Assembly: GCF_044326205.1 (NCBI RefSeq)
Contig: NZ_JBIRCY010000009.1
Coordinates: 62,001-126,000 of the forward strand
Origin: Kumtagia sp044326205
GTDB taxonomy: Bacteria; Pseudomonadota; Alphaproteobacteria; Rhizobiales; Rhizobiaceae
Reading direction: 5' to 3'
Length of the DNA stretch: 64,000 nt
The notes below the pieces were generated by a model that saw only the letters and a list, made by a program, of their open reading frames with translations, was not told the origin of the DNA and ran no database searches. The position numbers and the translations under genes were made by a program. Every line of letters begins with the position of its first letter. Position 1 is the first letter of the stretch. Positions 28,740 through 37,641 of this stretch are shown here, piece after piece.

Positions 28740-29590
28740 GACGCGAGCCGCCGAAAACGCTTGCCGACTACACGCCGCTGGTGTTCCCTGGCCTGATGCT
28801 GATCGTCTTCTTCGTCATCCCGTTCTCGACGATGATCGCCGTCAGCTTCTTCCAGCGTGATCCCGCCGGGTTCTACAAGACGGCCTTCACTCTCGACAAT
28901 TATGCGCGCTTCCTGTCGCTGTTCTTCGGCCGCGTGCTCGGTTTTTCGCTGCTGCTGTCGGTGCTGGTGTCGATCTGCTGCGTCGTCATCGCCTTCCCGT
29001 TCACCTACCTGCTGACCAAGCAATCGCGAACGGTTCAGACGGTATGGCTGGTCTGCCTGCTGTCGGTGCTGTCGCTGTCGGAAGTCATCATCGGCTTTTC
29101 CTGGTCGACGCTGTTCTCGCGCACCGCTGGCATCACCAACCTGTTTGTCTGGCTCGGCCTGATGAGTGGCCCGGTGGCGCTGTCGCCCTCCTTCGGCGCT
29201 GTCATGACCGCCATGGTCTACCAGGCGCTGCCCTATACGATTCTCGTGCTCTATCCCGCCCTCGTCCGGCTCGATCCGACGCTGTTGGAGGCAGCACGCA
29301 CGCTCGGCGCCTCGCCAGCGAAGGCCTTCTTCAACGTCGTTGTTCCGGCCCTGCGCAACACCATCGTCGCGACAATCATCATGGCCTTCGTCTTCGCGCT
29401 CGGCTGCTATCTGCTGCCGCAGATCCTTGGCCGCCCCCAGCACTGGACGCTGTCGGTGCTGATCACCGACCAGGCGATCTACCAGTCGAATATGCCCTTC
29501 GCGGCGGCAATGGCGGTGTTCCTGGTGCTGATCTCGCTCGGACTGGTGGGGCTTACGCTGCTGGTCGGACGCAAGGAGAATGCGGGATGA
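28736..29590 (+). CDS. ABC transporter permease (PotB-like)
   Basis: A 284-residue permease with six helices, beginning LADYTPLVFPGLMLIVFFVIPFSTM, and the EAA motif TLLEAARTLGASPAKAFFNVVVPAL. The start overlaps the ATPase stop and its own stop overlaps the next permease start, indicating a tightly coupled operon for a PotABCD-type importer. Confidence 0.9.
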   Translation: MRREPPKTLADYTPLVFPGLMLIVFFVIPFSTMIAVSFFQRDPAGFYKTAFTLDNYARFLSLFFGRVLGFSLLLSVLVSICCVVIAFPFTYLLTKQSRTVQTVWLVCLLSVLSLSEVIIGFSWSTLFSRTAGITNLFVWLGLMSGPVALSPSFGAVMTAMVYQALPYTILVLYPALVRLDPTLLEAARTLGASPAKAFFNVVVPALRNTIVATIIMAFVFALGCYLLPQILGRPQHWTLSVLITDQAIYQSNMPFAAAMAVFLVLISLGLVGLTLLVGRKENAG

Positions 29591-30375
29591 GGGAAAAAAT
29601 GCTTCGCCGGCTGTATTTCTTCGCCGTCGCCTTCTTCCTGGCGCTGCCGCTGGTGGTGGTCGCCGGTGTATCGGTCAACCAGAAGCAGGACCTGACCTTC
29701 CCGCCGGTCGGTTTTTCCCTTGCCTGGTACGCGCAGATTTTCGTTGATCCGGCCTGGCGTGCAGCGCTGATCGCGTCGCTGCTGCTCGCCGTCACCTCGG
29801 CGGCGATTGCGGTCGCCATCGCGCTGCCGCTTTCCTGGTTCCTGTGGCGGCGCATCGCACCCTGGGCGAATATTTTTCAATTGCTCGGCGTCGCGCCCTT
29901 CGTGTTGCCGCCGGTCATCACGGCGCTGGGCCTGCTCACCTTCTGGGCCTCCAGCGGCCTCTATGGCCAGCCCTGGACGGCGGCGATCAGCCACGGCATC
30001 TTTTTCGTGACACTTCCGCTGGTCACCCTTTCCCTCGGCTTCGCCTCCATCGACCGCTCGCTGGTCGAGGCAGCGTCCACCATGGGCGCCGACGACCGCA
30101 CGGTGCTGAAGACGGTGGTGCTGCCGCTGATCCTGCCCTATCTCGTCTCCGGCTACGCCTTCGCCTTCGTGCTGTCGCTCAACGAATACATCGTGGCCTA
30201 CATGACCGTCGGGTTCACCGTCGAAACGCTGCCGATAAAAATCTTCAACGCGCTGCGTTACGGCTACACGCCGACCATGGCGGCCGTGTCGGTGTTCTTC
30301 GTGGCGATCGCGGCTGTTGTGTTCGGGCTGATTGCCCGCTTCGGCGACATCCGCCGTTTGCTGGGGGCGATGTAG
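29587..30375 (+). CDS. ABC transporter permease (PotC-like)
   Basis: A 262-residue permease with six helices (LYFFAVAFFLALPLVVVAGVSV first) and the EAA motif SLVEAASTMGADDRTVLKTVVLP. The ATG at 29587 overlaps the previous stop; the long upstream frame is a shadow. It completes the spermidine/putrescine-type importer and is followed after 93 bases by the carbon-nitrogen hydrolase gene. Confidence 0.9.
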   Translation: MREKMLRRLYFFAVAFFLALPLVVVAGVSVNQKQDLTFPPVGFSLAWYAQIFVDPAWRAALIASLLLAVTSAAIAVAIALPLSWFLWRRIAPWANIFQLLGVAPFVLPPVITALGLLTFWASSGLYGQPWTAAISHGIFFVTLPLVTLSLGFASIDRSLVEAASTMGADDRTVLKTVVLPLILPYLVSGYAFAFVLSLNEYIVAYMTVGFTVETLPIKIFNALRYGYTPTMAAVSVFFVAIAAVVFGLIARFGDIRRLLGAM

Positions 30376-30468
30376 TTTCCGCGCGGGTGTTTCGCGGCGC
30401 GGCCTCTCGCGGCGATCCTTCGGTTCGGATAGGGAATGCGCATAACGAACTGGAACGAGACCGCACCG

Positions 30469-31241
30469 ATGCGCTTAGCCATCCTGCAGATGCAGGCGAA
30501 AGCCGGTGACGTCGCCGCCAACCTCGCCCGCATCGAACGCACGGCCGAAGACGCGGCGGCGCAACGCGCTGACCTGCTGGTGGCGCAGGAACTGGCCGTC
30601 ACCGGCTATGGCGCGGGCGAGGCTATGACGGAACTGGCCGAGCCCGCAACCGGTCCAACAGCCCAACGTCTCGTTGCGCTGTCGGCGCGCCTCGGCATCG
30701 CTGTTGTCGTCGGTTTCGCCGAGCGCGACGGCGAGACGGTCTGGAACAGCGCGCTCTATGTCGACGGCAACCGCCCGCCCGTCGTCTACCGAAAGCGCAT
30801 CTCTACGGCTCCTATGAGCGCGGCCTGTTCGCTCCGGCATTGCCCACCGCCACGGTGTTCGACCATCGCGGCGTCAGGACGGGCATGCTGATCTGCTACG
30901 ATGTCGAATTCCCCGAAAGTGTGCGGCGCCTGGCGCAGGCGGGTGCGGCGCTGGTCATCGTGCCGACGGCACTGCCGGCCAGCGACCATTCGGAACTGAT
31001 CGCGCGGAAAATGATCCCGGTGCGCGCCTTCGAAAACCAGGTGTTCGTCGCCTATGCCAACCACAGCGGCGCGGACCCGCAGTTTTCCTTCGCCGGCCTG
31101 TCGGTCATCGCCGCCCCCGACGGCTCGCTGCTGGCCGAGGCGGGCGTCGCGGGCGAGGCGCTGCTGATCGCCGACATCGACCCGACCGAATTCGCGGCCT
31201 CGGCGGAGGCGAATACGTATCTCCGGGATTTGCGGGCGTAA
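30469..31241 (+). pseudogene. Carbon-nitrogen hydrolase (nitrilase superfamily), frameshifted
   Basis: The two reading frames together make a complete nitrilase-superfamily protein of about 257 residues. Frame one gives RLAILQMQAKAGDVAANLARIE with the catalytic Glu in LLVAQELAVTGYG, up to VVYRKR. The downstream frame gives HLYGSYERGLFAPALPTATVFDHRG and the catalytic Cys in MLICYDVEFPE. The switch lies at about 30796-30799, where one base is missing. All three catalytic residues (Glu, Lys, Cys) would be present if it were restored. The homologues are amidases such as omega-amidase or N-carbamoylputrescine-type enzymes, which fits a polyamine or agmatine pathway. Either a real mutation or an assembly error; RNA-based or re-read evidence is needed. 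Confidence 0.8.
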
Positions 31242-31256
31242 CGTGCTGGCCCGGCT

Positions 31257-32672
31257 TCACCCAAACGCCCTCTTCTCATCCATCAGCCCCAGCCGCCCGC
31301 GCCGCAGCCAGCGGGTGAGCAACAGCGCCGCCACCACGACCAGCCCGACCGACAGGCCGATCCAGATGCCGTTGCCCTTCAGCCCGAGCGGGAAGGCCAA
31401 GAGCACGCCGAGCGGCAGGCCGATGCCCCAATAACCGATCGCCGCATAGATCATCGGCACCTTGGTGTCATGCAGGCCGCGCAGCATGCCGGCGCCCACC
31501 GCCTGAGCGCCGTCAGCGATCTGGAACAGACCGGCGAAGGCCAGGAAGGTCACCGCCAGCGCGATGACCTCGGCGTTCTCCGGCGCGCCCATGTCGATGA
31601 AGGCGCTGATCAGAAGGTTGGGCGCGGTGATCATGGTCAGCGCCATCAGCGCCATGAAACCGACGCCGATGACATAGGCCGTCCATCCCGCGCGGGCGAT
31701 GCCGTCCGGGTCGCGCGCGCCGAAGGCGAGCCCCACCCGCACGGTCACCGCCTGGTTCAGCCCCAGCGGCACCATGAAGGAGATCGAGGCGATCTGGATG
31801 GCGATGGCGTGCGCGGCGAGCGATGCCGGCGAGATCAGCCCCATCAGAAGTGCGGCCGCGTTGAAGATCGTCACCTCGAAGGCCAGGATGCCGGCGATCG
31901 GCAGGCCGAGCCCGAGCAGCGCCTTGAAGCGCGGCCAGTCGGCCCGCCAGAAGCGGCCGAACATCCGGTAGCGCCGGAATTTCCGCTCGACCGACACCAC
32001 CACCGCCAGCCCGACGAACATGAAGGCGCTCGCCAAGCTCGTCGCCAGCCCGGCGCCGCCGATGCCCATTTCCGGCAGACCGAGACGGCCGAACATCAGG
32101 CCCCAGGCGAGCACCGCGTTCAGCGCCACGGCCAGGAAGACGATGACCAGCGCCCAGCCCGGCCGCTCAAGCGCCGAGATGAACGAGCGCAGCACGATGT
32201 AGCCGTAGAAGGGCAGCACCGCCCATTGCAGCCAGCGCACATAGGTGCCGGCCTGCGCGGCCAGCGCCGGCTCCTGTCCCATCCAGTTCAGCACCGCCTC
32301 GGCATTCCACAGGAAGATCCAGATCGGAATGCACACCAGCACGGCCAGCCACAGGCCCTGCCGCACCGTGCGGCGCACGTCGCGCACCGAATGGCGCTTG
32401 CGCCCGAGTTCGGTGGCGATCATCGGCGAGGTCGCCAGCATCAGCCCGAGGCCGAAGATCAGCGGCATGAAATAGATGTTGGCGCCGAGCGCGCCGGCGG
32501 CCAGCGCCTGCGGTCCCAGCCGGCCCATCAGCATCACGTCGGTGGCGTTCATGGCCGTCTGGCCGAGATTGGTGAGGATCATCGGCCAGCCGAGCGCCAG
32601 CATCGCCTTCACCTCGCCACGCCACGGATTTTCCGGCGCTCGCGCGCCGGCCTCGATCGCAGTCATCTCCAT
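31257..32672 (-). CDS. MATE-family efflux transporter (NorM-like)
   Basis: A 471-residue, 12-helix multidrug and toxin extrusion protein driven by Na+ or H+. Landmarks are MLALGWPMILTNLGQTAMNATDVMLMGRLG in the first half and the symmetrical LLGLGLPIAGILAFEVTIFNAAALLMGLI in the second, with GLNQAVTVRVGLAFGARD. It stands alone and converges with the frameshifted hydrolase gene 15 bases away. Substrates cannot be inferred. Confidence 0.92.
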   Translation of the reverse strand: MEMTAIEAGARAPENPWRGEVKAMLALGWPMILTNLGQTAMNATDVMLMGRLGPQALAAGALGANIYFMPLIFGLGLMLATSPMIATELGRKRHSVRDVRRTVRQGLWLAVLVCIPIWIFLWNAEAVLNWMGQEPALAAQAGTYVRWLQWAVLPFYGYIVLRSFISALERPGWALVIVFLAVALNAVLAWGLMFGRLGLPEMGIGGAGLATSLASAFMFVGLAVVVSVERKFRRYRMFGRFWRADWPRFKALLGLGLPIAGILAFEVTIFNAAALLMGLISPASLAAHAIAIQIASISFMVPLGLNQAVTVRVGLAFGARDPDGIARAGWTAYVIGVGFMALMALTMITAPNLLISAFIDMGAPENAEVIALAVTFLAFAGLFQIADGAQAVGAGMLRGLHDTKVPMIYAAIGYWGIGLPLGVLLAFPLGLKGNGIWIGLSVGLVVVAALLLTRWLRRGRLGLMDEKRAFG

Positions 32673-32862
32673 CGTCTTTCAGATCGCGGCGCGTCGGCAA
32701 TTCTTGTGCTGCCGGAAGCCACGGATTAGGCGCGGACTCCACCAGACTCCACGCTGCCGGCGCCTTTTGTCTCAAACGGTGCGGATTGGCAATAAGGGAG
32801 GCGGCCGGTTCGATTGAGCCAGGGGCGTCGCGCCGTGTACGCATGCGGCAATCTAGAATGCC

Positions 32863-34446
32863 CTACTCCAATTCCTCGATCGCCTTTCGCTGCCTCTGCA
32901 TCTCCAGGAAAATCCTGTAGTCGCGTTCGTATAGCGGCTTCGCCGAAGCATCGGACGGCCGCTCTCGTTCCTTCGGCCGCATCGCCAGCGCCGCCTGCGC
33001 AAGCCCGCCGAACAAGCCCGCGCCGGCCGCCGCGCCCATCGCCGTGCCCAGCAGCACGCCCTCGTCGAGCGCCGGCTCGACCAGCCGGCAGCCGGTCGCA
33101 TCGGCGTAAAGCTCCATCAGCAACGGATTTTTGGTGTGTCCGCCGGTGACGTGCAGCGTGTCGACCGGATGGCCGGCAGCACGTATTGCCTCGACGATCT
33201 GGCGCACGCCCAGCGCAATGCCGACGCATGTGCGCCAATAGAGCCGGCAGAGGCCGTCGAACGACGCATCGAGCGACAGGCCGGAGATCACGCCGAGCGC
33301 CGCTGGTTCCGCCAGCGGTGAGCGGTTGCCGTGGAAATCCGGCAGTATGTGCAGCCGCTTTGCGAAATCGTCGCCCTCGGCGGCGCGCAGCACGGCGACG
33401 CGCGCCGCAATGGCGCGATGCCTCTCGGCCGTCGGCTCGCCGCCCGCGCCATGCACGCGCACGACATGGTCGAGCAGCGCGCCGGTGGCCGACTGCCCGC
33501 CTTCCGTCATCCAGATGCCGGGCAGGGTCGGACCGGAATATGGCCCCCAGAAGCCGGCTAACATTAGCGGCTGGCGCGACATGGTCATGACGCAGCTCGA
33601 CGTTCCGGCGACCAGGATGGCGCGGCCCGCTCCCGCCTCTGCGTCGAGCGCCCGCCACCCGAATACGCCGAGCGCGCCAGCGAAGGCGTCGACCATTCCC
33701 GCAGAGACACGGCTGTCTTGCGACAGGCCGAGTTCGGCGGCAGCCTGCGCGGTCAACGGCCCGAGATCGGCGCCGACCGGCGTCGGCCGCGCCGGCAGCC
33801 CGGCCCTGTCGAGCAGATCTGACAGGTCCACCGTGCCGAGGAAATCATGCCGCCACCCCTCGGCCTCATGGGCCAGAAAAGTCCATTTGCAGGTGGTGGT
33901 GCAGAGCGAGCGCGCCGTCGAACCGCTGGCCCGCCAGGTCAGAAAATCGGCTAGGTCGAACAACTGGCCAGCCCGCTCCCAGACATCCGGACGATGCCGC
34001 TTCAGCCACATCGCCTTGGGTATCTGCATTTCGGGCGACATCACGCCGCCGTGGAATTCCAGCACCGGGTGGCCGGTAGCCGTGCATTCCGCCGCCTCCG
34101 CCAGTGCGCGGTGGTCGAGCCAGGCGATCGTGTCTCGGTCGGCCACCCCGTCAGCCGAGACTGACAATGGTAAGCCGTTCCGGTCGCGCACGACCAGCGA
34201 ACAGGTGGCATCGAAACCGATGCCTGCCACGTCCCCGGCATCCGCGCCGGCTTTTTCCCGGGCATGGCGCACCGCCGCGCAAACCGCCCGCCAGATGTCC
34301 TCGGAGTGATGCTCCGCGCGTCCCGACGCCGGCTCATGAAGCGCTATCGGGTGCTCGCCGCGCCCGAGCAGCGCCCCGGCAGTATCGAATATTCCTGCCC
34401 GCGCGCTCCTCGTCCCGACATCGACGGCGCACACCAGTTTCGGCAT
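32863..34446 (-). CDS. FGGY-family carbohydrate kinase (D-ribulokinase-like)
   Basis: A 527-residue FGGY sugar kinase. The first ATPase domain opens KLVCAVDVGTRSARAGIFDTAG and the second has LVAGTSSCVMTMSR, GGQSATGALLDHVV and VTGGHTKNPLLMELYADATG, with the phosphate and adenine loops of the family. The sequence resembles the AraB-related ribulokinase/YpCarbK branch, which phosphorylates D-ribulose or similar pentuloses. No partner transporter is adjacent. Confidence 0.88.
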   Translation of the reverse strand: MPKLVCAVDVGTRSARAGIFDTAGALLGRGEHPIALHEPASGRAEHHSEDIWRAVCAAVRHAREKAGADAGDVAGIGFDATCSLVVRDRNGLPLSVSADGVADRDTIAWLDHRALAEAAECTATGHPVLEFHGGVMSPEMQIPKAMWLKRHRPDVWERAGQLFDLADFLTWRASGSTARSLCTTTCKWTFLAHEAEGWRHDFLGTVDLSDLLDRAGLPARPTPVGADLGPLTAQAAAELGLSQDSRVSAGMVDAFAGALGVFGWRALDAEAGAGRAILVAGTSSCVMTMSRQPLMLAGFWGPYSGPTLPGIWMTEGGQSATGALLDHVVRVHGAGGEPTAERHRAIAARVAVLRAAEGDDFAKRLHILPDFHGNRSPLAEPAALGVISGLSLDASFDGLCRLYWRTCVGIALGVRQIVEAIRAAGHPVDTLHVTGGHTKNPLLMELYADATGCRLVEPALDEGVLLGTAMGAAAGAGLFGGLAQAALAMRPKERERPSDASAKPLYERDYRIFLEMQRQRKAIEELE

Positions 34447-34502
34447 CAGGTGGCTTGCCTTTGCAGGCCGACGGTTGACGACCTAATTGGCCTACACCGC
34501 CT

Positions 34503-34735
34503 AGCTGGAACACCCCTCATCCGCTTCGCTGCGCTCGGCACCGCCCTGGCCCGAGCCACTGGTCTCGGCCCGTCCTTCGGACCCCACAAGGGGAGGAGGG
34601 GGGAGCATTGCCGCATCGTCTCCCCAAATCTCCAACGTTGGCGATTGGCGGCGAGGCGGATGCAAAGCTCCTCCTTCTCCCCTTGTGGGAGAAGGTGGCC
34701 GAGCGAAGCGAGGTCGGATGAGGGGTGTTCCAGCT
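34503..34735. mobile_element. MITE-like element with 21-base perfect terminal inverted repeats
   Basis: The ends at 34503-34523 (starting AGCTGGAACACCCCTC) and 34715-34735 (ending GAGGGGTGTTCCAGCT) are exact reverse complements over 21 bases, with further partial complementarity inside (CATCCGCTTCGCT against CGAGCGAAGCGAGG). The body contains the palindromes CCTTCGG/CCACAAGGGGAGGAGG and CTTCTCCCCTTGTGGGAGAAGG and an AAATC palindrome. No transposase is encoded. No clear target duplication is visible. It may be a non-autonomous element or a RIME composite. Confidence 0.65.
34626..34648. repeat. AAATC/GATT palindrome, copy 3
   Basis: AAATCTCCAACGTTGGCGAT matches the copies at 14100 and 16200 and is nearly self-complementary (AATCtCCAACGTTGGcGATT). 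It lies inside the MITE-like element. Confidence 0.45.
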
Positions 34736-34871
34736 TGGTTATGCCGGATGAATAAGGCCAGACCGAACGAGAGAGAGACCATACGGTCGACAATTCCCAA
34801 CGGAAAGAACCACGCCGTCGGAAAGTCATCTCCAGCAGCGCCACTCGGGACAGGCAATTCTCCCGCATCAC

Positions 34872-35555
34872 TTAGCCGGCTTTCGCTTGCGATCCAAGGC
34901 CGGCGACCAGCTCCGGCAACAGCGCCATGTCATCGAAGACCAGATCCGGGCCGAGCGACGCCAGCGACGCCGCCAATCCGGCCTTACCGGCATGCGAGCC
35001 GCCCGTGAAGGCGAAGACGTGCATGCCCGCCGCCTGGGCCGCGGCGACGCCGGCGGGGCTATCCTCCACGACGATGCAGGCCGATGGCGGCGCGCCCATG
35101 TCGCGGGCCGCATGCAGGAACAGGTCGGGGGCCGGCTTGCCTCTCTCCACCATGGTCGCACTGTATATGTTAGGCTCCAGCAATTCCAGAAGCCCGGTCG
35201 TCGCCAGCGAGAACCGTATGCGCTCAGGCGTACCGGACGAGGCGACGCAACAGGGTGTCGAAAGCTGCTCCAGCGCTTGCCTGATGCCGGGTATGGCTTT
35301 CAATTCCTCCGCGTAGCGGCGCCGCATCTCGCGGCGCGCGATGACCAGGTGCTCGTCGGTGACGGCGAAGCCGAAATCGCTCAAGAGGATATCGCGCACG
35401 CTTGCCATCGACATGCCGAGAAAGCGCAGATAAGCGATTTCCTCGGTGATCGTGCCGCCGGCCCCGGCGATCACATCTACCAGCACCGACATCGAGATCG
35501 GCTCGCTGTCGACCAGCACGCCGTCGCAGTCGAAGATGATCAGCTTGGGCTTCAT
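34872..35555 (-). CDS. HAD-family phosphatase
   Basis: A 227-residue HAD subclass IA enzyme starting MKPKLIIFDCDGVLVDSEP (nucleophile Asp9, acid Asp11), with motif II CVASSGTPERI, motif III in MVERGKPAPDLFLHAA and motif IV IVVEDSPAGVAAAQAAGM. The form DCDGVLVDSE and the overall length fit phosphatases of sugar phosphates or phosphoglycolate. ATG at 35555 is chosen; an upstream extension of 45 codons is not conserved-looking. It may act with the nearby pentulose kinase, but no operon structure supports that. Confidence 0.88.
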   Translation of the reverse strand: MKPKLIIFDCDGVLVDSEPISMSVLVDVIAGAGGTITEEIAYLRFLGMSMASVRDILLSDFGFAVTDEHLVIARREMRRRYAEELKAIPGIRQALEQLSTPCCVASSGTPERIRFSLATTGLLELLEPNIYSATMVERGKPAPDLFLHAARDMGAPPSACIVVEDSPAGVAAAQAAGMHVFAFTGGSHAGKAGLAASLASLGPDLVFDDMALLPELVAGLGSQAKAG

Positions 35556-35670
35556 GCCAATTCGGACTGTCCGCGCACGCCGGCCTGCCGGCCAAGCCCT
35601 ATAACGGCTGGCCAGCTTTCGAGAGAGGCGCAAAGAAGGGCGACCGGCCTGCGGCGTGTAGTGACCATCT

Positions 35671-35979
35671 CTACCCCTTGAGAAAGGCAAACTTGGAATT
35701 CAGTTGCCCCGTCCTGATCAGTTCGTTCACGTCGTATTGCGTGATACGCCCGTCGGCCACGCCTACCGCCAAACGCTCGCAAAACACCTTGGCGAGCCCT
35801 TCCCGTGGGACGCCCATGTACGTCATCGCATGAGCCTTGAACTTGGCATTCGAGGCATCGACCTGACGCATACAACTGGCCATCATCCTTTCGGGTTTGC
35901 TCTTCAAATCCTCCTGGAGTGAAGAGCATCCGCAAAGCGTCGCCGAGATCGCGACCAGCACCAATTTCTTCGAATTCAT
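35671..35979 (-). CDS. Small predicted lipoprotein
   Basis: A 102-residue protein with a lipoprotein signal peptide: MNSKKLVLVAISATLCGCSSLQ gives a lipobox LCGC with the acylated Cys at about residue 18. The mature part (MMASCMRQVDASNAKFKAHAMTYMGVPREGLAKVFCERLA) has two more Cys residues and is otherwise uninformative. It is probably anchored to the inner leaflet of the outer membrane or to the inner membrane. The start ATG at 35979 gives a normal leader. No family recognised. Confidence 0.7.
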   Translation of the reverse strand: MNSKKLVLVAISATLCGCSSLQEDLKSKPERMMASCMRQVDASNAKFKAHAMTYMGVPREGLAKVFCERLAVGVADGRITQYDVNELIRTGQLNSKFAFLKG

Positions 35980-36102
35980 TCCCACCCCCCGGTGCCGGCG
36001 TGGAGGTCGCCGGGCCAGCAAAACAGTGATTCTTCCTCCCGCGTCTGACGTAGCCCCGATTTTGCGTGGACGTCCACGGGTGCATTGATGCAGCGGTAGA
36101 TG

Positions 36103-36894
36103 TCACACCGTCTTCAACATGCCGCCGTCGACGTAGTAGGTCGCGCCGACCGAATAGCTCGCCCGCTCCGAGCACAGGAACACGAAAAAGTTCGCCAGTT
36201 CCTCGACCGTGCCGAACCGTTTGATCGGCGCAAACTCGTCGGCCACCGATTGCAGATAACCCTGCCAGTCGCCGCCGGAGTTGGCCGTCAGCTTCTTCGC
36301 CGTATTCACCCAGTCGGGTGTCAGGATCAGGCCGGGGTTCACGGTATTGACGCGGATATTGTCCTTGATCACCTCGTTGGCGAGGTTTTTGGAGAACATC
36401 AGAAGGGCGGCCTTGGTGACGTTGTAGATCGGCTCGTACCACAGCGGCTGCACGGCGCAGATCGAGGCGTTGTGCAGGATCGCACCGCCGCCGCGCTCCT
36501 TCATCATCGGCACGAAGCCGCGCGCCAGCCGCACGGCCGCCATGACGTGCAATTCCCAATAGGCCTGCCATTTCTCGTCAGGCGCCTCCATGATCGTCTC
36601 GTTCGATCCCGTTCCGGCGTTGTTGACGAGGATATCGGCGCCGCCGAAATTGTCGCGCGCCGCGCCGATCAGTTCCTGCGCGCCCTCGACGGTGGCGACG
36701 TCGCAAGGCACCGGCACGGCGGTGACGCCATAGGTTTCGGCGATGCGTCCGGCTTCCGCCGCCAGCCGCTCGCCCTGCCGCGCTGCAAGCAACAGATGCG
36801 CCCCTTCGCGTGCAAACGCCTCGGCGACGCCGAGCCCGATGCCGATCGAGCCGCCGGTGATCGCCGCCACCTTGTCCTTCAGTCCGAGATCCAT
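36103..36894 (-). CDS. SDR-family oxidoreductase
   Basis: A 263-residue classical SDR. Features are VAAITGGSIGIGLGVAEAFA, LVNNAGTGSN, the Ser in ILHNASICAVQ and the YNVTK catalytic pair, followed by the NTVNPGLILTPD loop and GATYYVDGG near the C-terminus. The ATG at 36894 starts right before the domain. Substrate unknown. A VOC-domain gene and another SDR gene lie next to it, in a short run of likely catabolic orphans. Confidence 0.9.
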   Translation of the reverse strand: MDLGLKDKVAAITGGSIGIGLGVAEAFAREGAHLLLAARQGERLAAEAGRIAETYGVTAVPVPCDVATVEGAQELIGAARDNFGGADILVNNAGTGSNETIMEAPDEKWQAYWELHVMAAVRLARGFVPMMKERGGGAILHNASICAVQPLWYEPIYNVTKAALLMFSKNLANEVIKDNIRVNTVNPGLILTPDWVNTAKKLTANSGGDWQGYLQSVADEFAPIKRFGTVEELANFFVFLCSERASYSVGATYYVDGGMLKTV

Positions 36895-37017
36895 GGAAAC
36901 CCTCCCGCTTCTTTGGCCGGCGACGCTATGCGAGCCGCGCCGAAAGCGCCAGTGTGATGTGTCGGATCGCCTGGCCATTGGGCGCCTCGATACGGGACCG
37001 CAAGGTTAGCCGGCACT

Positions 37018-37428
37018 TCAATCCGCCGGGCCGGCGAACAGGATGAGGTTGCCGTCCTGGTCGAGCACGATGAAGTTCCGCGCACCCCAAGGCTCGTCGC
37101 GCAGCGTCTGGTGGAAGTCGACGCCGGCGGCCTGGAAATCCGCGAAAAGCTGGTTGATCTCATGCACGGTGTCGACGGAGATCGAGGCCGACAGCAGGTG
37201 TTCGCGCTGCCGAACGTCGCCGGCGAACACCGGCCCGTCAACACAGCGAAGCGCCAGCCGGGCGTTGTCGCGCCGCACCTGCCCGTAAAAGGGCGGCTTG
37301 CCATAGACGAAATCGACCGCGAAACCGAGTTTTTGGGTGAAGAAATCGCAAGACGCCGCGATGTCGGCGACGAACAATTGCGCCGCTATCGAACTGAGGT
37401 GGGCGTTCCCGTCGGTTGGCGCGGCCAT
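37018..37428 (-). CDS. VOC-family (glyoxalase/bleomycin resistance) protein
   Basis: A 136-residue protein of the vicinal oxygen chelate fold: IAAQLFVADIAASCDFFTQKLGFAVDFVYGKPPFYGQV, then LLSASISVDTVHEINQLFADFQAAGVDF and the final strand ARNFIVLDQDGNLILFAG. Family members include glyoxalases, dioxygenases and antibiotic-binding proteins; metal ligands are not complete enough to choose. ATG at 37428 is right before the conserved part; a long upstream frame is a shadow of the next gene. Confidence 0.8.
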   Translation of the reverse strand: MAAPTDGNAHLSSIAAQLFVADIAASCDFFTQKLGFAVDFVYGKPPFYGQVRRDNARLALRCVDGPVFAGDVRQREHLLSASISVDTVHEINQLFADFQAAGVDFHQTLRDEPWGARNFIVLDQDGNLILFAGPAD

Positions 37429-37641
37429 TGTATGCTCCTCGATCAAGCCTCCAAAAGTCTCCGGTCCAGACCCGGTGCCTGTCAACCTCCAGCTCTTTTG
37501 CGGCGTCTGAACCAACGCCGCCGGTCGGCACGCGCCAAAATGCAATTGGTAGCGGAGGCGGGGTGCGGTCGCCCGCAAATATGGTATCGAACCGGTCATG
37601 GCGCCGAGGCGAGTCGGCAAAAACAGATCGGGAGGGATCGG

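Larger units (their letters stand above)
34447..34871. other. Intergenic region dominated by a repeat element
   Basis: About 425 bases between the kinase and the HAD gene. The main content is the 233-base element with terminal inverted repeats at 34503-34735. The remainder shows no gene or RNA. Several overlapping open frames here are made by the repeat and read as low-complexity protein. Confidence 0.55.
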
